This document shows, one piece after another, positions 1-9,172 of a stretch of 64,000 nt of DNA. Origin of the DNA: Neobacillus piezotolerans (lineage in GTDB: Bacteria; Bacillota; Bacilli; Bacillales; Cytobacillaceae). The notes under the pieces are model-generated. The model saw only the letters and a list, made by a program, of their open reading frames with translations. It searched no databases and was not told the DNA's origin. The stretch is taken from assembly GCF_003362805.1 (NCBI RefSeq), contig NZ_QNQT01000004.1, positions 62,001-126,000 on the forward strand, in the 5' to 3' direction. A program made the translations under genes and the position numbers. Positions within the stretch are counted from its first letter, which is position 1. The number at the start of each line of letters is the position of its first letter.

Positions 1-2
1 AA

Positions 3-485
3 CAAGGCTATAAAATTCATACCTATGGTTCTGGTTATCCGGGTCCGGATGCGAAAATGATTAGTGTCCATCTTGATATTGAGGATACGGAAAAACGGTC
101 TGATGACATCGAGCGAGCGATCCTTGAAGGCATTCAAAAACTGGATATTAAAAAAGAAGTAACGGTCAAATTCTATAAATTCAATGTTCTAAAAAGAGAA
201 ATAGAGAATAAGTGGGCCAGTAAGGTACTGCCGGTTATTGGGGAAGGCCTGCTGGGCAAAAAAGAGTACAAAACAAAAGGCTTCGGTTACTCCTATAAGA
301 AGGGCATTATGAACATTTATATTTCGACCAAAATAGAGAAGTCGGACAGCGAAGCGCCTGAACTAGCCAGCAAAATTGAAACCGAGATCCGCGAATTCCT
401 GCAATCCGAAGATCTTAAGGATATCGTTGCCGACACTCCTTATAAAATTATTGTAAGAGATAAAGGAGGAAAAGATATAAATTAA
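3..485 (+). CDS. Hypothetical protein, 5' truncated
   Basis: The reading frame is open from base 3, and the 18 codons before the first ATG at 57 (reading QGYKIHTYGSGYPGPDAK) look like protein. The gene therefore probably begins left of the window. At least 160 residues remain, mixing acidic and lysine-rich stretches such as HLDIEDTEKRSDDIERAI with alternating beta-like segments (KGIMNIYISTKIEKS). No signal peptide or membrane segment is visible in this part. It loosely resembles C-terminal halves of Bacillus DUF4030-type proteins, but that is from memory and weak. Function unknown. The next gene is 300 bases away behind a terminator-like hairpin. Confidence 0.6.
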   Translation, partial: QGYKIHTYGSGYPGPDAKMISVHLDIEDTEKRSDDIERAILEGIQKLDIKKEVTVKFYKFNVLKREIENKWASKVLPVIGEGLLGKKEYKTKGFGYSYKKGIMNIYISTKIEKSDSEAPELASKIETEIREFLQSEDLKDIVADTPYKIIVRDKGGKDIN

Positions 486-517
486 AGCAAGGCGGTTAAC
501 TGATTTACAAAGCAAAT

Positions 518-555
518 GGCGCTTCCCCCTTTGCAAGGATAGCGCTTATTTTAAT
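518..555 (+). terminator. Probable terminator behind the first gene
   Basis: Outer arms GGCGCT and AGCGC(T), with a nested CCTT-TGC-AAGG stem, are followed by TTATTTTAATTTT. It lies 33 bases after the stop of the first gene. The rest of the 486-786 gap is AT-rich, and I see nothing else in it apart from the AGGAGG site serving the next gene. Confidence 0.5.
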
Positions 556-786
556 TTTACGTAGATTGTTTTAAAAGATAATTATGATTATGAAGGAAAT
601 TCCTAAGGCTAGCGGACAAGTTTGCTGAAGAAGGAATTTCAACATTTTGCTTGAATATATCTGTGTAAAGACTAAGATAAAAGGCTATTTATGTTATTGA
701 TTTCAAACATACTGGCTGGAAATACTTCGAATTTGAGGGTTCAGACAAGGCTTTAATTCAAAAAGAAATGTTATTAGGAGGAAGGT

Positions 787-1311
787 ATGGGGATTCCAGT
801 TGCGGACAGACTGCGATGGGCAGTGGAACAGCTGGCGGTTGGCCCTTCCGATCGGCTTCTTGAAATCGGTTGTGGGAACGGAGCAGCGGTATCTTTGATT
901 TGCAGCAGCTTGGAGGATGGAACCATTTTGGCCGTTGATCAATCGGCAAAGAGGATCCTTTCTGCGATGAAAAGGAACACTTCGTATATTTCGGAGGGAA
1001 AGGCGAGTTTTCTTGCCTCATCGTTTTGCGAGGCCGATTTGGGTCAATATATTTTCGATAAAATCTTTGCGGTGAATGTAAATTTGTTCTGGATGGAAGC
1101 TGCGCGGGAGCTCGAAATCATAAAAGAGCGATTGTTGCCGGGCGGTGCTGTATATTTGTTCAATCAACCACCCAATTCGAACAAGGTTCGGGATATTACG
1201 GAAAGAACCACCTACAATTTACAGAATGCCGGTTTTGCGGTCAGATCCGTCATAATAGGGGATCAAAAACCGATACCTGTCCTATGTGTAATTGGGAATC
1301 ACAATGGTTAG
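787..1311 (+). CDS. Class I SAM-dependent methyltransferase
   Basis: A 174-residue Rossmann-fold methyltransferase. Motif I is seen as LLEIGCGNGAAVSLI (about residues 24-38) and the acidic end of strand 2 as ILAVDQSAKRI, which would bind the ribose of S-adenosylmethionine. A motif IV-like FDKIFAVNVNLFW and a LLPGGAVYLF strand follow. The start is an ATG directly behind TTAGGAGGAAGGT, a strong ribosome binding site. The protein is at the short end for the family and has no recognisable substrate domain, so the methyl acceptor (small molecule or protein) cannot be told. It appears to be transcribed alone; a hairpin lies between it and the next gene. Confidence 0.85.
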   Translation: MGIPVADRLRWAVEQLAVGPSDRLLEIGCGNGAAVSLICSSLEDGTILAVDQSAKRILSAMKRNTSYISEGKASFLASSFCEADLGQYIFDKIFAVNVNLFWMEAARELEIIKERLLPGGAVYLFNQPPNSNKVRDITERTTYNLQNAGFAVRSVIIGDQKPIPVLCVIGNHNG

Positions 1312-1384
1312 AACAAAAGTTTGAATTTTCCCTCTCCCAGGACCAAATATAGGACTTTTTATAGATGTTGCTCCCTTGTGGCGG

Positions 1385-1422
1385 TACTGTCTTTTTCACT
1401 AAACTGAAAGTGAAAAACAGTA
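1385..1422. promoter_or_regulatory. Long hairpin just upstream of the membrane gene
   Basis: Arms TACTGT-c-TTTTTCACT and AGTGAAAAA-CAGTA form an almost perfect 14-bp stem with an 8-base loop. It ends 5 bases before the AGGAG site of the next gene. No T tract follows on either strand, so it is a poor terminator. It could be an operator or an mRNA structure next to the ribosome binding site. Confidence 0.45.
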
Positions 1423-1441
1423 AAACAAAGGAGTGGTTATT

Positions 1442-2107
1442 GTGAAGGAGAACATTCAACGGAGTTTCGCAAGTACGATAGGAGGAATCTTTTTTATCCT
1501 ATCAGCGGTTGTTCAGATTGTTGCTTTATTCGGTCCCCCTTTAGCTGGAGATATTGAATTCCTGGACTGGGTTCTTGAGAGGCCGGGTTATACACTGTTC
1601 TTTACATTCGTTGTGTTGGCAATTACGCTTTTTAATGTACCGGCACTTATTGGTGCAACCCACCGGGTGATCGGGCGCGGAAAGTGGCTTGCTTACATTG
1701 GATCCACTATGGCATTGATAGGAAACTTTTTCTTCATTATTCTGGTGACAGAAGCCCTCTCTTATCGGGGAATGGCAACTTTAGATCGCGAACCGATGGC
1801 TGAATTTATGCAATGGACCTTTGATACACCAATCTACTTTGTACCACATCTCCTCTACCTTTTGTTTTTCTACATTGGAATGATTATCCTCACAATTGGG
1901 CTTTACAAAGCAAGACTGGCTTCTTTTTGGCTAGTTGCCGCAGCTATATCCCAGATCGTCGCAGGTATTCTCGATTTGGGTGCTGCCCAGGAATATGTAC
2001 AGGGAATTGTCATTCTTGCTGTCTTTGGGGGGATTGGCCATACATTGATAAAGAATCCTCAGAAAGAGATTGTTTCAGCAGAAAGTACAATAATTGATGT
2101 GCAATAA
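1442..2107 (+). CDS. Multi-pass membrane protein of unknown function
   Basis: About 221 residues with roughly six hydrophobic segments (for example GGIFFILSAVVQIVALFG, YTLFFTFVVLAITLF, LLYLLFFYIGMIILTIGLY). A GTG at 1433 is in frame, but GTG 1442 sits 9 bases after AGGAG and is the better start. No catalytic motif or conserved charged membrane residue stands out. The layout resembles DUF4386-type Bacillus membrane proteins, but I cannot assign it. It ends 50 bases before a sensor kinase gene on the same strand, so co-transcription with that two-component system is plausible. Confidence 0.7.
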   Translation: MKENIQRSFASTIGGIFFILSAVVQIVALFGPPLAGDIEFLDWVLERPGYTLFFTFVVLAITLFNVPALIGATHRVIGRGKWLAYIGSTMALIGNFFFIILVTEALSYRGMATLDREPMAEFMQWTFDTPIYFVPHLLYLLFFYIGMIILTIGLYKARLASFWLVAAAISQIVAGILDLGAAQEYVQGIVILAVFGGIGHTLIKNPQKEIVSAESTIIDVQ

Positions 2108-2156
2108 TTCCTAAGGAACTGCTGCGAATAAATCCTTTTAGCTTGGGGGTGCTGCC

Positions 2157-4199
2157 GTGCAAGTGAACTTGCTTAAAGTATGTAGAATACTGGCTATCCC
2201 TGTAATTGCTGCTGCGGCAGCACTTTATATCCTGAATTTCCCTATCGTCTATTCGGAACTTCAACAAATTTGTGATACATGTTCAATGACGATTAGGATG
2301 AAGGAGGAATTGTCTTCACTGGGATGGACCTCAAACGGCTATGGACTGTATCTGCTTCTGCTGTCTATGTTTTTTTCCATAGGCAGTGTTTTTCTTGGGG
2401 GATTGATATTCTTTAAACGCCCCAATGATCCGATGGCCCTTCTTGTGGCCGCCACTCTTGCTGTTTTCGGCCTGGTACTGACAATCACAGATAGTTTTTA
2501 TGAAGCTTACCCGGCACTTATCATCCTTGGCAAATTAACAAGTTTTTTTGCAACAGCCCTTTTTGGTGCAATGATTTGTTGTTTTCCCGATTTCAAAACT
2601 ACGCCAAAATGGAGTTACTTTCTTGTTATCCCGTTGTTTCTTCTTGAGCTGCTGCGTAATTTTCTTCCTTTTCCTATAGAAGATTTGTTCTGGCAGGATT
2701 GGCTGTATCATGTTGAATGGGTATTGCTGCTCGCCATGGGAGGCACACAAATTTATAGGTATCGGAAGCTTTCCACCCCCCTTCAAAGAGAGCAAATTAA
2801 ACTTCCAGTTATCGCTTTCTTGCTTGCCGTCGTATTAATTATCATATCTGTGCAATTTCCCACCGGCCTCTTATGGGGCAATCTCGTTGGGGAAACTTTG
2901 TACTTTGCCGCACTTTCGTTAATCCCTCTTTCATTCTTTTTAGCAATTATTCGTTACCGGCTTTGGTTCATTAAGCCGCTTATAAACAGGACAATTCTCT
3001 ATGTGACGCTTTCGATGGTTTTGCTCGGCATTTATGGAGGGGTGATTTTTGTTCTTAGTTCTGCCCTCCATGTTAAGGGATCTTCTTTTATATCGCTGAT
3101 TGGAGCTGTTGCCGTTGCGGTTTTTGTCCAGCCATTGCATAACAGGCTGCATGGGGTTATTAACAAGCTTATGTATGGCGATCGTCATGACCCTTACGCT
3201 GCACTTGTTAAGCTCGGCAACCGACTGGAGGAGACCTCATCACCCGAGCTTGTTTTGAATGCAATTGTTCATTCGGTGAGGGATGCACTCAGGCTGCCAT
3301 ACGTATCGTTGGTTTGGCCAAATGGGAAAATTGCTGCCGAATCGGGGATACCCCTTCTGCAATTAAAGGTTGTTGAAGTGGTATACAAGGGAGAACGGGT
3401 TGCCGATCTGGTCTATGAACCTTCCGAAAGAGAGGAAGATTTGCCAAAGGAGGACCGTGAAATATTGAAGGAACTGGCTCGTCAGGGTGGGGCGGCAATT
3501 CATGCAATCCGTCTAACCCAGGAATTGCAGCAATTCAGGCAAACTCTTGTCACGACGCGTGAAGATGAGAGGCGCAGGCTCAGGCGGGATCTCCATGATG
3601 GGCTGGGGCCCGAGATTGCTGCTTTTTCTTTTAAAATTGCGACAGCAAGGCATCTTTTAAGGAATGACCCACATGAAGCGGACATAATTTTAAAAGCTTT
3701 GCAGGGTGACATCCGAAACGCAGTGGATTTAGTTCGAAACCTGGTCCATAATCTAAGGCCGCCAGTACTTGATGAGTATGGACTCGGTGGCGCAATATCA
3801 GAAATTGTAAGGGCATACCAAAGTACGGATCTCGATATTAAATGTGATATCCCTTTTTCGCTACAAGCTTTGGATGCCGCAGTTGAAGTGGCGGCATACA
3901 GGCTTATACAGGAAGGATTTGCAAATGTTGTGCGGCATTCACATGCTTCCGAAGTCCATCTCATATTATCTCTACAGAAAGGCTGGCTGAATGTGACTAT
4001 CGAGGATAATGGAATAGGAATGCCGTCAATAAGGCGTCCGGGTGTTGGACTCACCTCTATGAGGGAGCGGGTCGAAGAACTTGGAGGTACTTTTTCAATT
4101 GCAGGGGGAGCGGGAGGTGGAACAGTCATTCGGGCGGAATTGCCAAATCGGAACGGGGGAGAGGAAAATGCCGCAATTGCGGGTATTGCTGGCCGATGA
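2157..4199 (+). CDS. Membrane sensor histidine kinase, NarL/ComP type
   Basis: A 680-residue kinase starting at GTG 2157 behind a GGGGGT site. The N-terminal 330 or so residues hold about eight hydrophobic segments, as in ComP-like kinases. A GAF-like linker (about 345-450) follows, then a HisKA_3 dimerisation domain with RRRLRRDLHDGLGPEIA. His480 is the expected phosphorylation site. The ATP-binding domain shows the N box (YRLIQEGFANVVRHSHA), the G1 box (VTIEDNGIGMP) and the G2 box (GVGLTSMRERVEELGG). The partner regulator overlaps its 3' end by 32 bases, so the two are translated together. The signal is unknown. Confidence 0.92.
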   Translation: MQVNLLKVCRILAIPVIAAAAALYILNFPIVYSELQQICDTCSMTIRMKEELSSLGWTSNGYGLYLLLLSMFFSIGSVFLGGLIFFKRPNDPMALLVAATLAVFGLVLTITDSFYEAYPALIILGKLTSFFATALFGAMICCFPDFKTTPKWSYFLVIPLFLLELLRNFLPFPIEDLFWQDWLYHVEWVLLLAMGGTQIYRYRKLSTPLQREQIKLPVIAFLLAVVLIIISVQFPTGLLWGNLVGETLYFAALSLIPLSFFLAIIRYRLWFIKPLINRTILYVTLSMVLLGIYGGVIFVLSSALHVKGSSFISLIGAVAVAVFVQPLHNRLHGVINKLMYGDRHDPYAALVKLGNRLEETSSPELVLNAIVHSVRDALRLPYVSLVWPNGKIAAESGIPLLQLKVVEVVYKGERVADLVYEPSEREEDLPKEDREILKELARQGGAAIHAIRLTQELQQFRQTLVTTREDERRRLRRDLHDGLGPEIAAFSFKIATARHLLRNDPHEADIILKALQGDIRNAVDLVRNLVHNLRPPVLDEYGLGGAISEIVRAYQSTDLDIKCDIPFSLQALDAAVEVAAYRLIQEGFANVVRHSHASEVHLILSLQKGWLNVTIEDNGIGMPSIRRPGVGLTSMRERVEELGGTFSIAGGAGGGTVIRAELPNRNGGEENAAIAGIAGR

Positions 4200-4827
4200 T
4201 CATCCAACATTCAGGGGAGGGCTATTGGCCCTGCTAGAAACAGATCCTGATATGTTGGTAGTTGGGGAGGTAGGTTCAGGAGATGAAATCATTCAAATGG
4301 CGGATGAGTTGAAACCGGACTTGATCATCATGGATATCAAAATGCCAAACTGCAACGGAATCGAAGCCACCAGACAGATACTGCAGAAGAATCCTCAGAT
4401 TCGGATTCTTATCATGACAATGTTTGAGGATGACCATACAGTTGCAGCCGCAATGCGGGCAGGTGCAAAAGGCTATATTTTGAAAGGTGCGCTTCCTGAC
4501 GAAATTATGCGTGCAATAAGGGTGGCAGCGGATGGCGGGGCCATTTTCAGCCCCGATATTGCTCTTCGTTTTATAGACTATTTTGACCAAATACGGCCTG
4601 GAGTCCAGGAGGGAACGCTTTCGCATCTGACACCCAGAGAACTGGAGATTCTTGATTTGATTGCTAAGGGCAGTCGAAATGGAGAAATCGCCGAGAATTT
4701 ATTCTTAAGCCCAAGTACAGTTCGCAATCATATTACCAATATATTAAGCAAGCTTCAGGTTGCAAATCGGGCTGAAGCAATCCGCAAGGCGAGAGATGCC
4801 GGTTTGGGGATTCCGAAGGGCGAGTGA
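4168..4827 (+). CDS. NarL/LuxR-family response regulator
   Basis: The likely start is ATG 4168, close behind GGGGGAGAGGA and inside the end of the kinase gene, giving 219 residues. The receiver domain shows the acidic pair LLADDHP, phosphoacceptor Asp in LIIMDIKMPN and the conserved Lys in GYILKGA. A LuxR-type helix-turn-helix follows (LTPRELEILDLIAKG, LSPSTVRNHITNILSKL). It presumably takes phosphate from the kinase upstream and binds DNA as a dimer. The last residues (GIPKGE and the stop codon) are encoded by DNA that also matches a dus gene in another frame, so the natural C-terminus seems to have been replaced by a rearrangement. Confidence 0.92.
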   Translation: MPQLRVLLADDHPTFRGGLLALLETDPDMLVVGEVGSGDEIIQMADELKPDLIIMDIKMPNCNGIEATRQILQKNPQIRILIMTMFEDDHTVAAAMRAGAKGYILKGALPDEIMRAIRVAADGGAIFSPDIALRFIDYFDQIRPGVQEGTLSHLTPRELEILDLIAKGSRNGEIAENLFLSPSTVRNHITNILSKLQVANRAEAIRKARDAGLGIPKGE

Positions 4828-4950
4828 ATTAAGAAATCAATTATTGGCACAGAGTCAAAAGATGATGTGCATGCGTTGCTTGGTTACTTTGGGGAAAAGA
4901 ATCATAATGGCAATGGGGAAACAAAAGAAGGTTCCATTCAATTGCAGTGA
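4808..4950 (+). pseudogene. Remnant of the 3' end of a dus gene
   Basis: From 4808 the DNA aligns with the 3' end of the intact tRNA-dihydrouridine synthase gene (from 12598): 42 of 51 aligned positions match by eye, with one single-base gap, and weaker similarity continues. Translated with that one frameshift, the remnant reads FRRASELRNQL then TESKDDVHALLGYF, against [11 protein letters not shown] and [14 protein letters not shown] in the intact protein. No other part of a dus gene is present here. The similarity starts inside the response regulator gene and supplies its stop codon. The end coordinate is approximate. Confidence 0.75.
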
Positions 4951-4976
4951 ATGATAAAGTAAATGCAAATTGTTTT

Positions 4977-5019
4977 TAAAATAAACAGAGGCCCGTATGG
5001 TTTCTGTTTATTTTTTTTT
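4977..5019 (+). terminator. Terminator after the two-component system
   Basis: Arms AAATAAACAG and CTGTTTATTT enclose a 15-base loop and are followed by a run of nine T. It is a clear intrinsic terminator for rightward transcription. The spacer from here to the sigma factor gene at 5126 is AT-rich and shows nothing else definite. Confidence 0.85.
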
Positions 5020-5125
5020 GGCCGTAGGAGTTTACCGGCATGTTATGCTTTTTTAAAATAACAATAAATTTTTGAAACTTTTCTTGAGCATAGAATCCAC
5101 TAATTAGTAAAGGGGGTCAAAAAAG

Positions 5126-5665
5126 TTGGAGAATGAACACCACCGGCTAGTTAAAAAAGCGATAAAAGGCAATAAGAGAGCCTTTGAAAAGTTGCTTCAA
5201 CAGCATTATGAGCAAATTTACCGGACTGCCTATCTTTATGTACATAACGAAGAAGATGCGCTGGACGTTGTACAGGAGGCAGCCTATCAAGCGTTAACTT
5301 CTATCCATTCGTTAAAGAATCCGGAGTATTTCATGACCTGGCTCACCAGGATTGTTATACGCTGCTCGGGGCAGTTGCTAAAAAGAAAAAGCAATGTTGT
5401 ACCGCTGAGCGACGAAATAGTAACAAATCTGCCGGACCAGGGAAATCCAAACATCGACGAATCACTGCAGCTGCTTACTACAATTCAGCAGCTGAAAGAG
5501 AATTACCGTACTGTGATTATCTTATTTTATTATTACGATTACTCAATAAAGATGATTAGCAGTTTCATGGAAATTCCCGAGGGTTCCGTAAAAACTTACT
5601 TAAGTAGAGCCAAAGCGGAGTTGAAGAAGTCATATAAAAATGAGGAGGGCAAATGCCATGGATAG
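5126..5665 (+). CDS. ECF-type RNA polymerase sigma factor
   Basis: A 179-residue sigma-70 family protein with only regions 2 and 4. Region 2 is seen around [17 protein letters not shown] and [11 protein letters not shown], followed by [13 protein letters not shown]. Region 4 is seen as [20 protein letters not shown] and [19 protein letters not shown]. It starts at TTG 5126 behind AGGGGG; the nearby ATG at 5133 is out of frame. Its end overlaps the start of a membrane anti-sigma factor by 8 bases, the usual arrangement in which the membrane protein holds the sigma factor inactive. It is closest in style to Bacillus SigV/SigX-like factors. Target promoters cannot be read from the sequence. Confidence 0.9.
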   Translation: MENEHHRLVKKAIKGNKRAFEKLLQQHYEQIYRTAYLYVHNEEDALDVVQEAAYQALTSIHSLKNPEYFMTWLTRIVIRCSGQLLKRKSNVVPLSDEIVTNLPDQGNPNIDESLQLLTTIQQLKENYRTVIILFYYYDYSIKMISSFMEIPEGSVKTYLSRAKAELKKSYKNEEGKCHG

Positions 5666-7070
5666 CAGGGAATTCAAAACAACAATAGAGCAAATACCTG
5701 TACCGAAAGAAAAAGTATTCAGTGCCATATCCCAAGGGATAAACAAGGAAGACAATAGGGGAAAGGTAAAGAAAAAGAAGGTTCTTACAGGTGTGGCGAC
5801 TGCTGCTGCTCTTCTTGGAATCACCGTTTCCTCGGGATTTGTTAACCCCACAATGAATAAAGTTTTAGCGAAAACCCCTTTAATAGGCGGCATTTTTCAA
5901 GAATTTAATGATTCGACAGGCGTGGAATTAGCCAACCAGGATGCAGTTACAGAATTAAACCAATCACTCACAAAAAATGGGGTGACTGTAAAACTGACCA
6001 GCGCATACTTTGATGGCAGTGTGGTATCCATTACCGGATTTGTCGATGATGATGTTGAAAAGGGTGGTAATGAAAAAGGGGAAGTAAGCTTTGATCTTAA
6101 CTTCGAACACTATAAAGGTGATCATGACCCTTGGCTTCGCGGAAAGTCAAATAACATTAAAAAAGTGGAAAATGGCTATAACTTTCAATGGAAAATGGAC
6201 TATCCATATAAATCATTTAAGGAGAATTCTACTCTTCCTATAACGATTCATAATATCAACGGGATTAAAGGCGAATGGAAATTTGATATTCCAATCCAAC
6301 AAGAAAAAAATCGTACGCTTGTTATTAATCAGGAACAAGGATACCCGGAAGAGGCGGGCAAAATCCGTATAAAAGAGATTCTTACCGCAAAAGCGTCATC
6401 TTCGCTAATTTATGAGACTGTGGAGAAATACAAGGACGATGATATTTATATAGAAAAAGCAATCGATAATAGAGGAAAAGTGTACAGGTTTGAAAACCCA
6501 ACATTTCTTGAGGGATCGAAACAGGAAGATGGATATCATAGTATCGTTCGGACAGAGATGACCAAGCTCAATTCTGATATCACTTCACTTACCTTTTATC
6601 CTCGGTTATCTGCGGCAGATCCAAAAGTACAACAGCTTCTGAATAAGAAATCATTCACCTTAAAAAGCACCCGTTTTAATCTAGGCCTGCAGGTAAATGA
6701 TGTTACTCAAAAAGGCAAGGAATTGGTAATAGATTATCAGCTTACAGGGCTTCCGAAGGATTTGAGTGAACGTAGACTCGAAATAATTAAAAATAATTTA
6801 GAATACATTATCTGGTTGGTTGATAAGGATTACTTAACAGAAATCGACCCGGACAATGCGTGGCCTCCTAAGAACCACGGTATTCCATTTAATAAAGTAA
6901 AAATGATTGATAAGGAAACAGCGCGCTTTCAATCCACTTTTGACTTAAACGGGGAAGAAAGGATTGAGAACTTTCAGCCTGAAAATACAATGATGCTAGT
7001 TGATTTTTCGAGCTTTGTCCCAGCTAAGGAATTAAAACCATTTACAGTTGAACTCCCTAAGAAAGAATAG
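5658..7070 (+). CDS. DUF4179-type membrane anti-sigma factor
   Basis: About 470 residues. ATG 5658 is preferred over ATG 5640 because GGAGG at 5644-5648 is well spaced for it and it overlaps the sigma gene as ATGGATAG. The short N-terminal cytoplasmic part (about 45 residues) should bind the sigma factor. It is followed by one membrane segment ([20 protein letters not shown]) and a large outer domain. The region [20 protein letters not shown] is typical of DUF4179 proteins. The outer part ends with beta-rich DUF5643-like sequence. There is no zinc-binding HxxxCxxC motif, unlike the fused protein at 31.7 kb. The inducing signal is unknown. Confidence 0.85.
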   Translation: MDSREFKTTIEQIPVPKEKVFSAISQGINKEDNRGKVKKKKVLTGVATAAALLGITVSSGFVNPTMNKVLAKTPLIGGIFQEFNDSTGVELANQDAVTELNQSLTKNGVTVKLTSAYFDGSVVSITGFVDDDVEKGGNEKGEVSFDLNFEHYKGDHDPWLRGKSNNIKKVENGYNFQWKMDYPYKSFKENSTLPITIHNINGIKGEWKFDIPIQQEKNRTLVINQEQGYPEEAGKIRIKEILTAKASSSLIYETVEKYKDDDIYIEKAIDNRGKVYRFENPTFLEGSKQEDGYHSIVRTEMTKLNSDITSLTFYPRLSAADPKVQQLLNKKSFTLKSTRFNLGLQVNDVTQKGKELVIDYQLTGLPKDLSERRLEIIKNNLEYIIWLVDKDYLTEIDPDNAWPPKNHGIPFNKVKMIDKETARFQSTFDLNGEERIENFQPENTMMLVDFSSFVPAKELKPFTVELPKKE

Positions 7071-7204
7071 ACGCCTGAGTGTTGCCATTTACACTTAACA
7101 CATGTCGAAGCGATTGCGAAAATAATTTTTAAAAAAGGACTAGGGTTGTTTTAAGAAGTGTATTCCATTTGAAGTTGGGCATATCCCGCAGATTCTAAGA
7201 TATA

Positions 7205-7241
7205 GCCGCTACCCGTTTTAAGGGGAGCGGCTTTTGCGTTT
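7205..7241 (+). terminator. Terminator after the sigma/anti-sigma operon
   Basis: GCCGCTACCC and GGGGAGCGGC pair around GTTTTAA and are followed by TTTTGCGTTT. This closes the sigma/anti-sigma operon. The 7071-7460 gap also holds the fetA promoter; I see no gene in it. Confidence 0.75.
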
Positions 7242-7354
7242 CCTATTTTGATTGGCCAGTTCCCTTCAGTTGGATTGAAATCCGCTTCTGTTCCGCCGAG
7301 CGAATAATGCTTTGGAGAAGACTATTTGTCTAAGAGAATTTTACTAATTTGATT

Positions 7355-7383
7355 TTGAACGAAAAGTCTTGTACACCTATATA
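7355..7383 (+). promoter_or_regulatory. Sigma-A promoter for fetAB
   Basis: TTGAAC, a 17-base spacer and TATATA lie about 80 bases upstream of the fetA start codon. The 14-base string ACCTATATATAACG that includes the -10 also occurs upstream of the amidohydrolase at 13108. Confidence 0.6.
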
Positions 7384-7460
7384 TAACGATTATTAAAATG
7401 CATCCAACTTATTAGGTGTCCTGCTTAATAGGGAAAACCTCAGTGAAAGAGGAATAGAAG

Positions 7461-8192
7461 ATGAATGAAGATACAGAAAAGGTTATCCACCTTGAGCATG
7501 TCCATTATTCAGTCGGATCAGTAAAGATTATAAAGGATATTACTGGGTACATTTCAAAAGGGAAAATTACGGCGCTTGTCGGCCCTTCCGGCGCGGGTAA
7601 AACAACATTATTCCGCCTGATTAATGGATTGATTTCACCAACCAAAGGCCAAATCCGCATATCGGGGAATCATATTGAGGAATACGAGCCGACCGAGCTT
7701 AGAAGAAATGTCGGCCTTGCGCTTCAAAATGCAACGATGCTCAGCGGCACTATTTATAAAAATCTGGCATTGCCACGAACACTGAAAAAGGAAACACTTT
7801 CGGAGGATGAAGCTGCTGAACTGTTGGCATCAGTGGGCTTGGAAAAAGATTTATTGAAGCGAGACGTAAAAGACCTTTCCGGCGGCCAGAGGCAAAAGGT
7901 ATCCATCGCGAGAACCCTCGTCAACCGGCCAAAGATTTTATTGCTCGATGAAATTACATCCTCACTTGATCGTGTTTCAAAGCAGGAAATCGAGGAGCTC
8001 ATCGTTCGAATCAACAAAGAATTTCACGTAACGGTTATGTGGATTACTCATAATCTGGAGCAGGCCATACATATTGGGGATGAGACATGGGTGATTATGA
8101 ATGGGGAGCTGTTGGAGTCTGGTGAAAGCAAGCTCCTTCTCCAGCCAAAAAATGACCTCGTAAAACTGTTTGTGAAGGGGGACATCGAATGA
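7461..8192 (+). CDS. fetA: FetA-type ABC transporter ATPase
   Basis: A 243-residue ABC ATPase: Walker A GPSGAGKTT, signature LSGGQRQKVSIARTL, Walker B ILLLDEITSSLD and the switch histidine in WITHNLEQ. It overlaps the following UPF0014/FetB permease by 4 bases (ATGA), so the two form one transporter. In E. coli the homologous pair FetAB (YbbL/YbbM) exports iron and helps against oxidative stress; export of iron or another metal is inferred here. ATG 7461 follows a GAGG site. No metal-responsive operator was recognised. Confidence 0.85.
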   Translation: MNEDTEKVIHLEHVHYSVGSVKIIKDITGYISKGKITALVGPSGAGKTTLFRLINGLISPTKGQIRISGNHIEEYEPTELRRNVGLALQNATMLSGTIYKNLALPRTLKKETLSEDEAAELLASVGLEKDLLKRDVKDLSGGQRQKVSIARTLVNRPKILLLDEITSSLDRVSKQEIEELIVRINKEFHVTVMWITHNLEQAIHIGDETWVIMNGELLESGESKLLLQPKNDLVKLFVKGDIE

Positions 8193-8938
8193 GCTACCTG
8201 GCATTATCCTTTAGCCTTGTCTTCGTTCTCATCCCACTTCTATTATCGAAGGCGTTAAAGCTTGAACTTGAAAAAGATATCCTGATTGCTACCATCCGTT
8301 CAATTGTTCAACTTCTTATCGTCGGTTATATCCTGACATTTGTATTTGAGTCGGACCATATCATTTATACGATATTAATGGTTGCGCTCATGATTGGAGC
8401 CGCAACTCAAAATGCCAGAAAAAAGGGGGCAACCATTCAAGGGATTACGAGGAAGCTCATCCTCACTTTTGTTTTTGTCGAGCTGCTCACGCAAGGTATT
8501 CTGCTAGGATTGAATATTACTCCTGCAGAGCCGCAATATATCATTCCGATAAGCGGGATGGTTGTAGGGAACTCGATGGTTCTTGCCATCCTGTTCTTAA
8601 ACCGTTTTACCGCAGAAATAGAGTCAAGACATGATGAAACAGAGTTGATTTTAACTCTTGGAGGTACACCGAAGCAAGCTATTCATATCCCTTTAATTAC
8701 GTCCATAAAGGCAAGTTTGATTCCCACGATCGAAAGCCAGAAAACAATCGGGCTCGTTCAGCTTCCAGGGATGATGAGCGGCCAAATTATCGCCGGGGCC
8801 GACCCTGTTCAGGCAGTACAATTCCAGTTGTTGATTCTGTTTCTATTGCTGGTAACTGCCGCTGTTACCAGCATCCTGCTCGGTTTTCTCTCCTATCCGA
8901 CATTATTCAATAAACGGATGCAAATGCTCCGGTTTTAA
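8189..8938 (+). CDS. fetB: FetB-type (UPF0014) metal export permease
   Basis: 249 residues with about seven membrane segments. The family hallmarks are visible: IRSIVQLLIVGYIL near the N-terminus, SGMVVGNSMVLAILFLNRF in the middle and LGGTPKQA followed by SIKASLIPTIESQKTIGLVQLPGMMSGQI. The last stretch is the most conserved part of UPF0014 proteins. It is the membrane partner of the ATPase encoded just upstream. Confidence 0.9.
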   Translation: MSYLALSFSLVFVLIPLLLSKALKLELEKDILIATIRSIVQLLIVGYILTFVFESDHIIYTILMVALMIGAATQNARKKGATIQGITRKLILTFVFVELLTQGILLGLNITPAEPQYIIPISGMVVGNSMVLAILFLNRFTAEIESRHDETELILTLGGTPKQAIHIPLITSIKASLIPTIESQKTIGLVQLPGMMSGQIIAGADPVQAVQFQLLILFLLLVTAAVTSILLGFLSYPTLFNKRMQMLRF

Positions 8939-9172
8939 AAAGGGATAAAACACAAGTCAATCGTCTGTTTTTTTAGTGATTTCATAAAGCCGAAGTAATT
9001 TAGACTACGCCATGATTAAAACGCAATAGTGTAAAAAGGGCGACTCCTTATGAGTATGCCTTTCTTCATTTTCCGGACTCAAAAAAATGTTATCCAGGTT
9101 CGGGAAAAGGCGTGATAAAAAGTGTCGAAAGAGGGAAAGAACATGTATAAACCCCGCAGAAAGGATAATTAA

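Noticed and set aside
3500-4210. 236-codon open frame on the minus strand
   Set aside because: It lies fully opposite the kinase catalytic domain and regulator start, whose motifs are intact; composition is rich in Ser and Pro as expected of a shadow.
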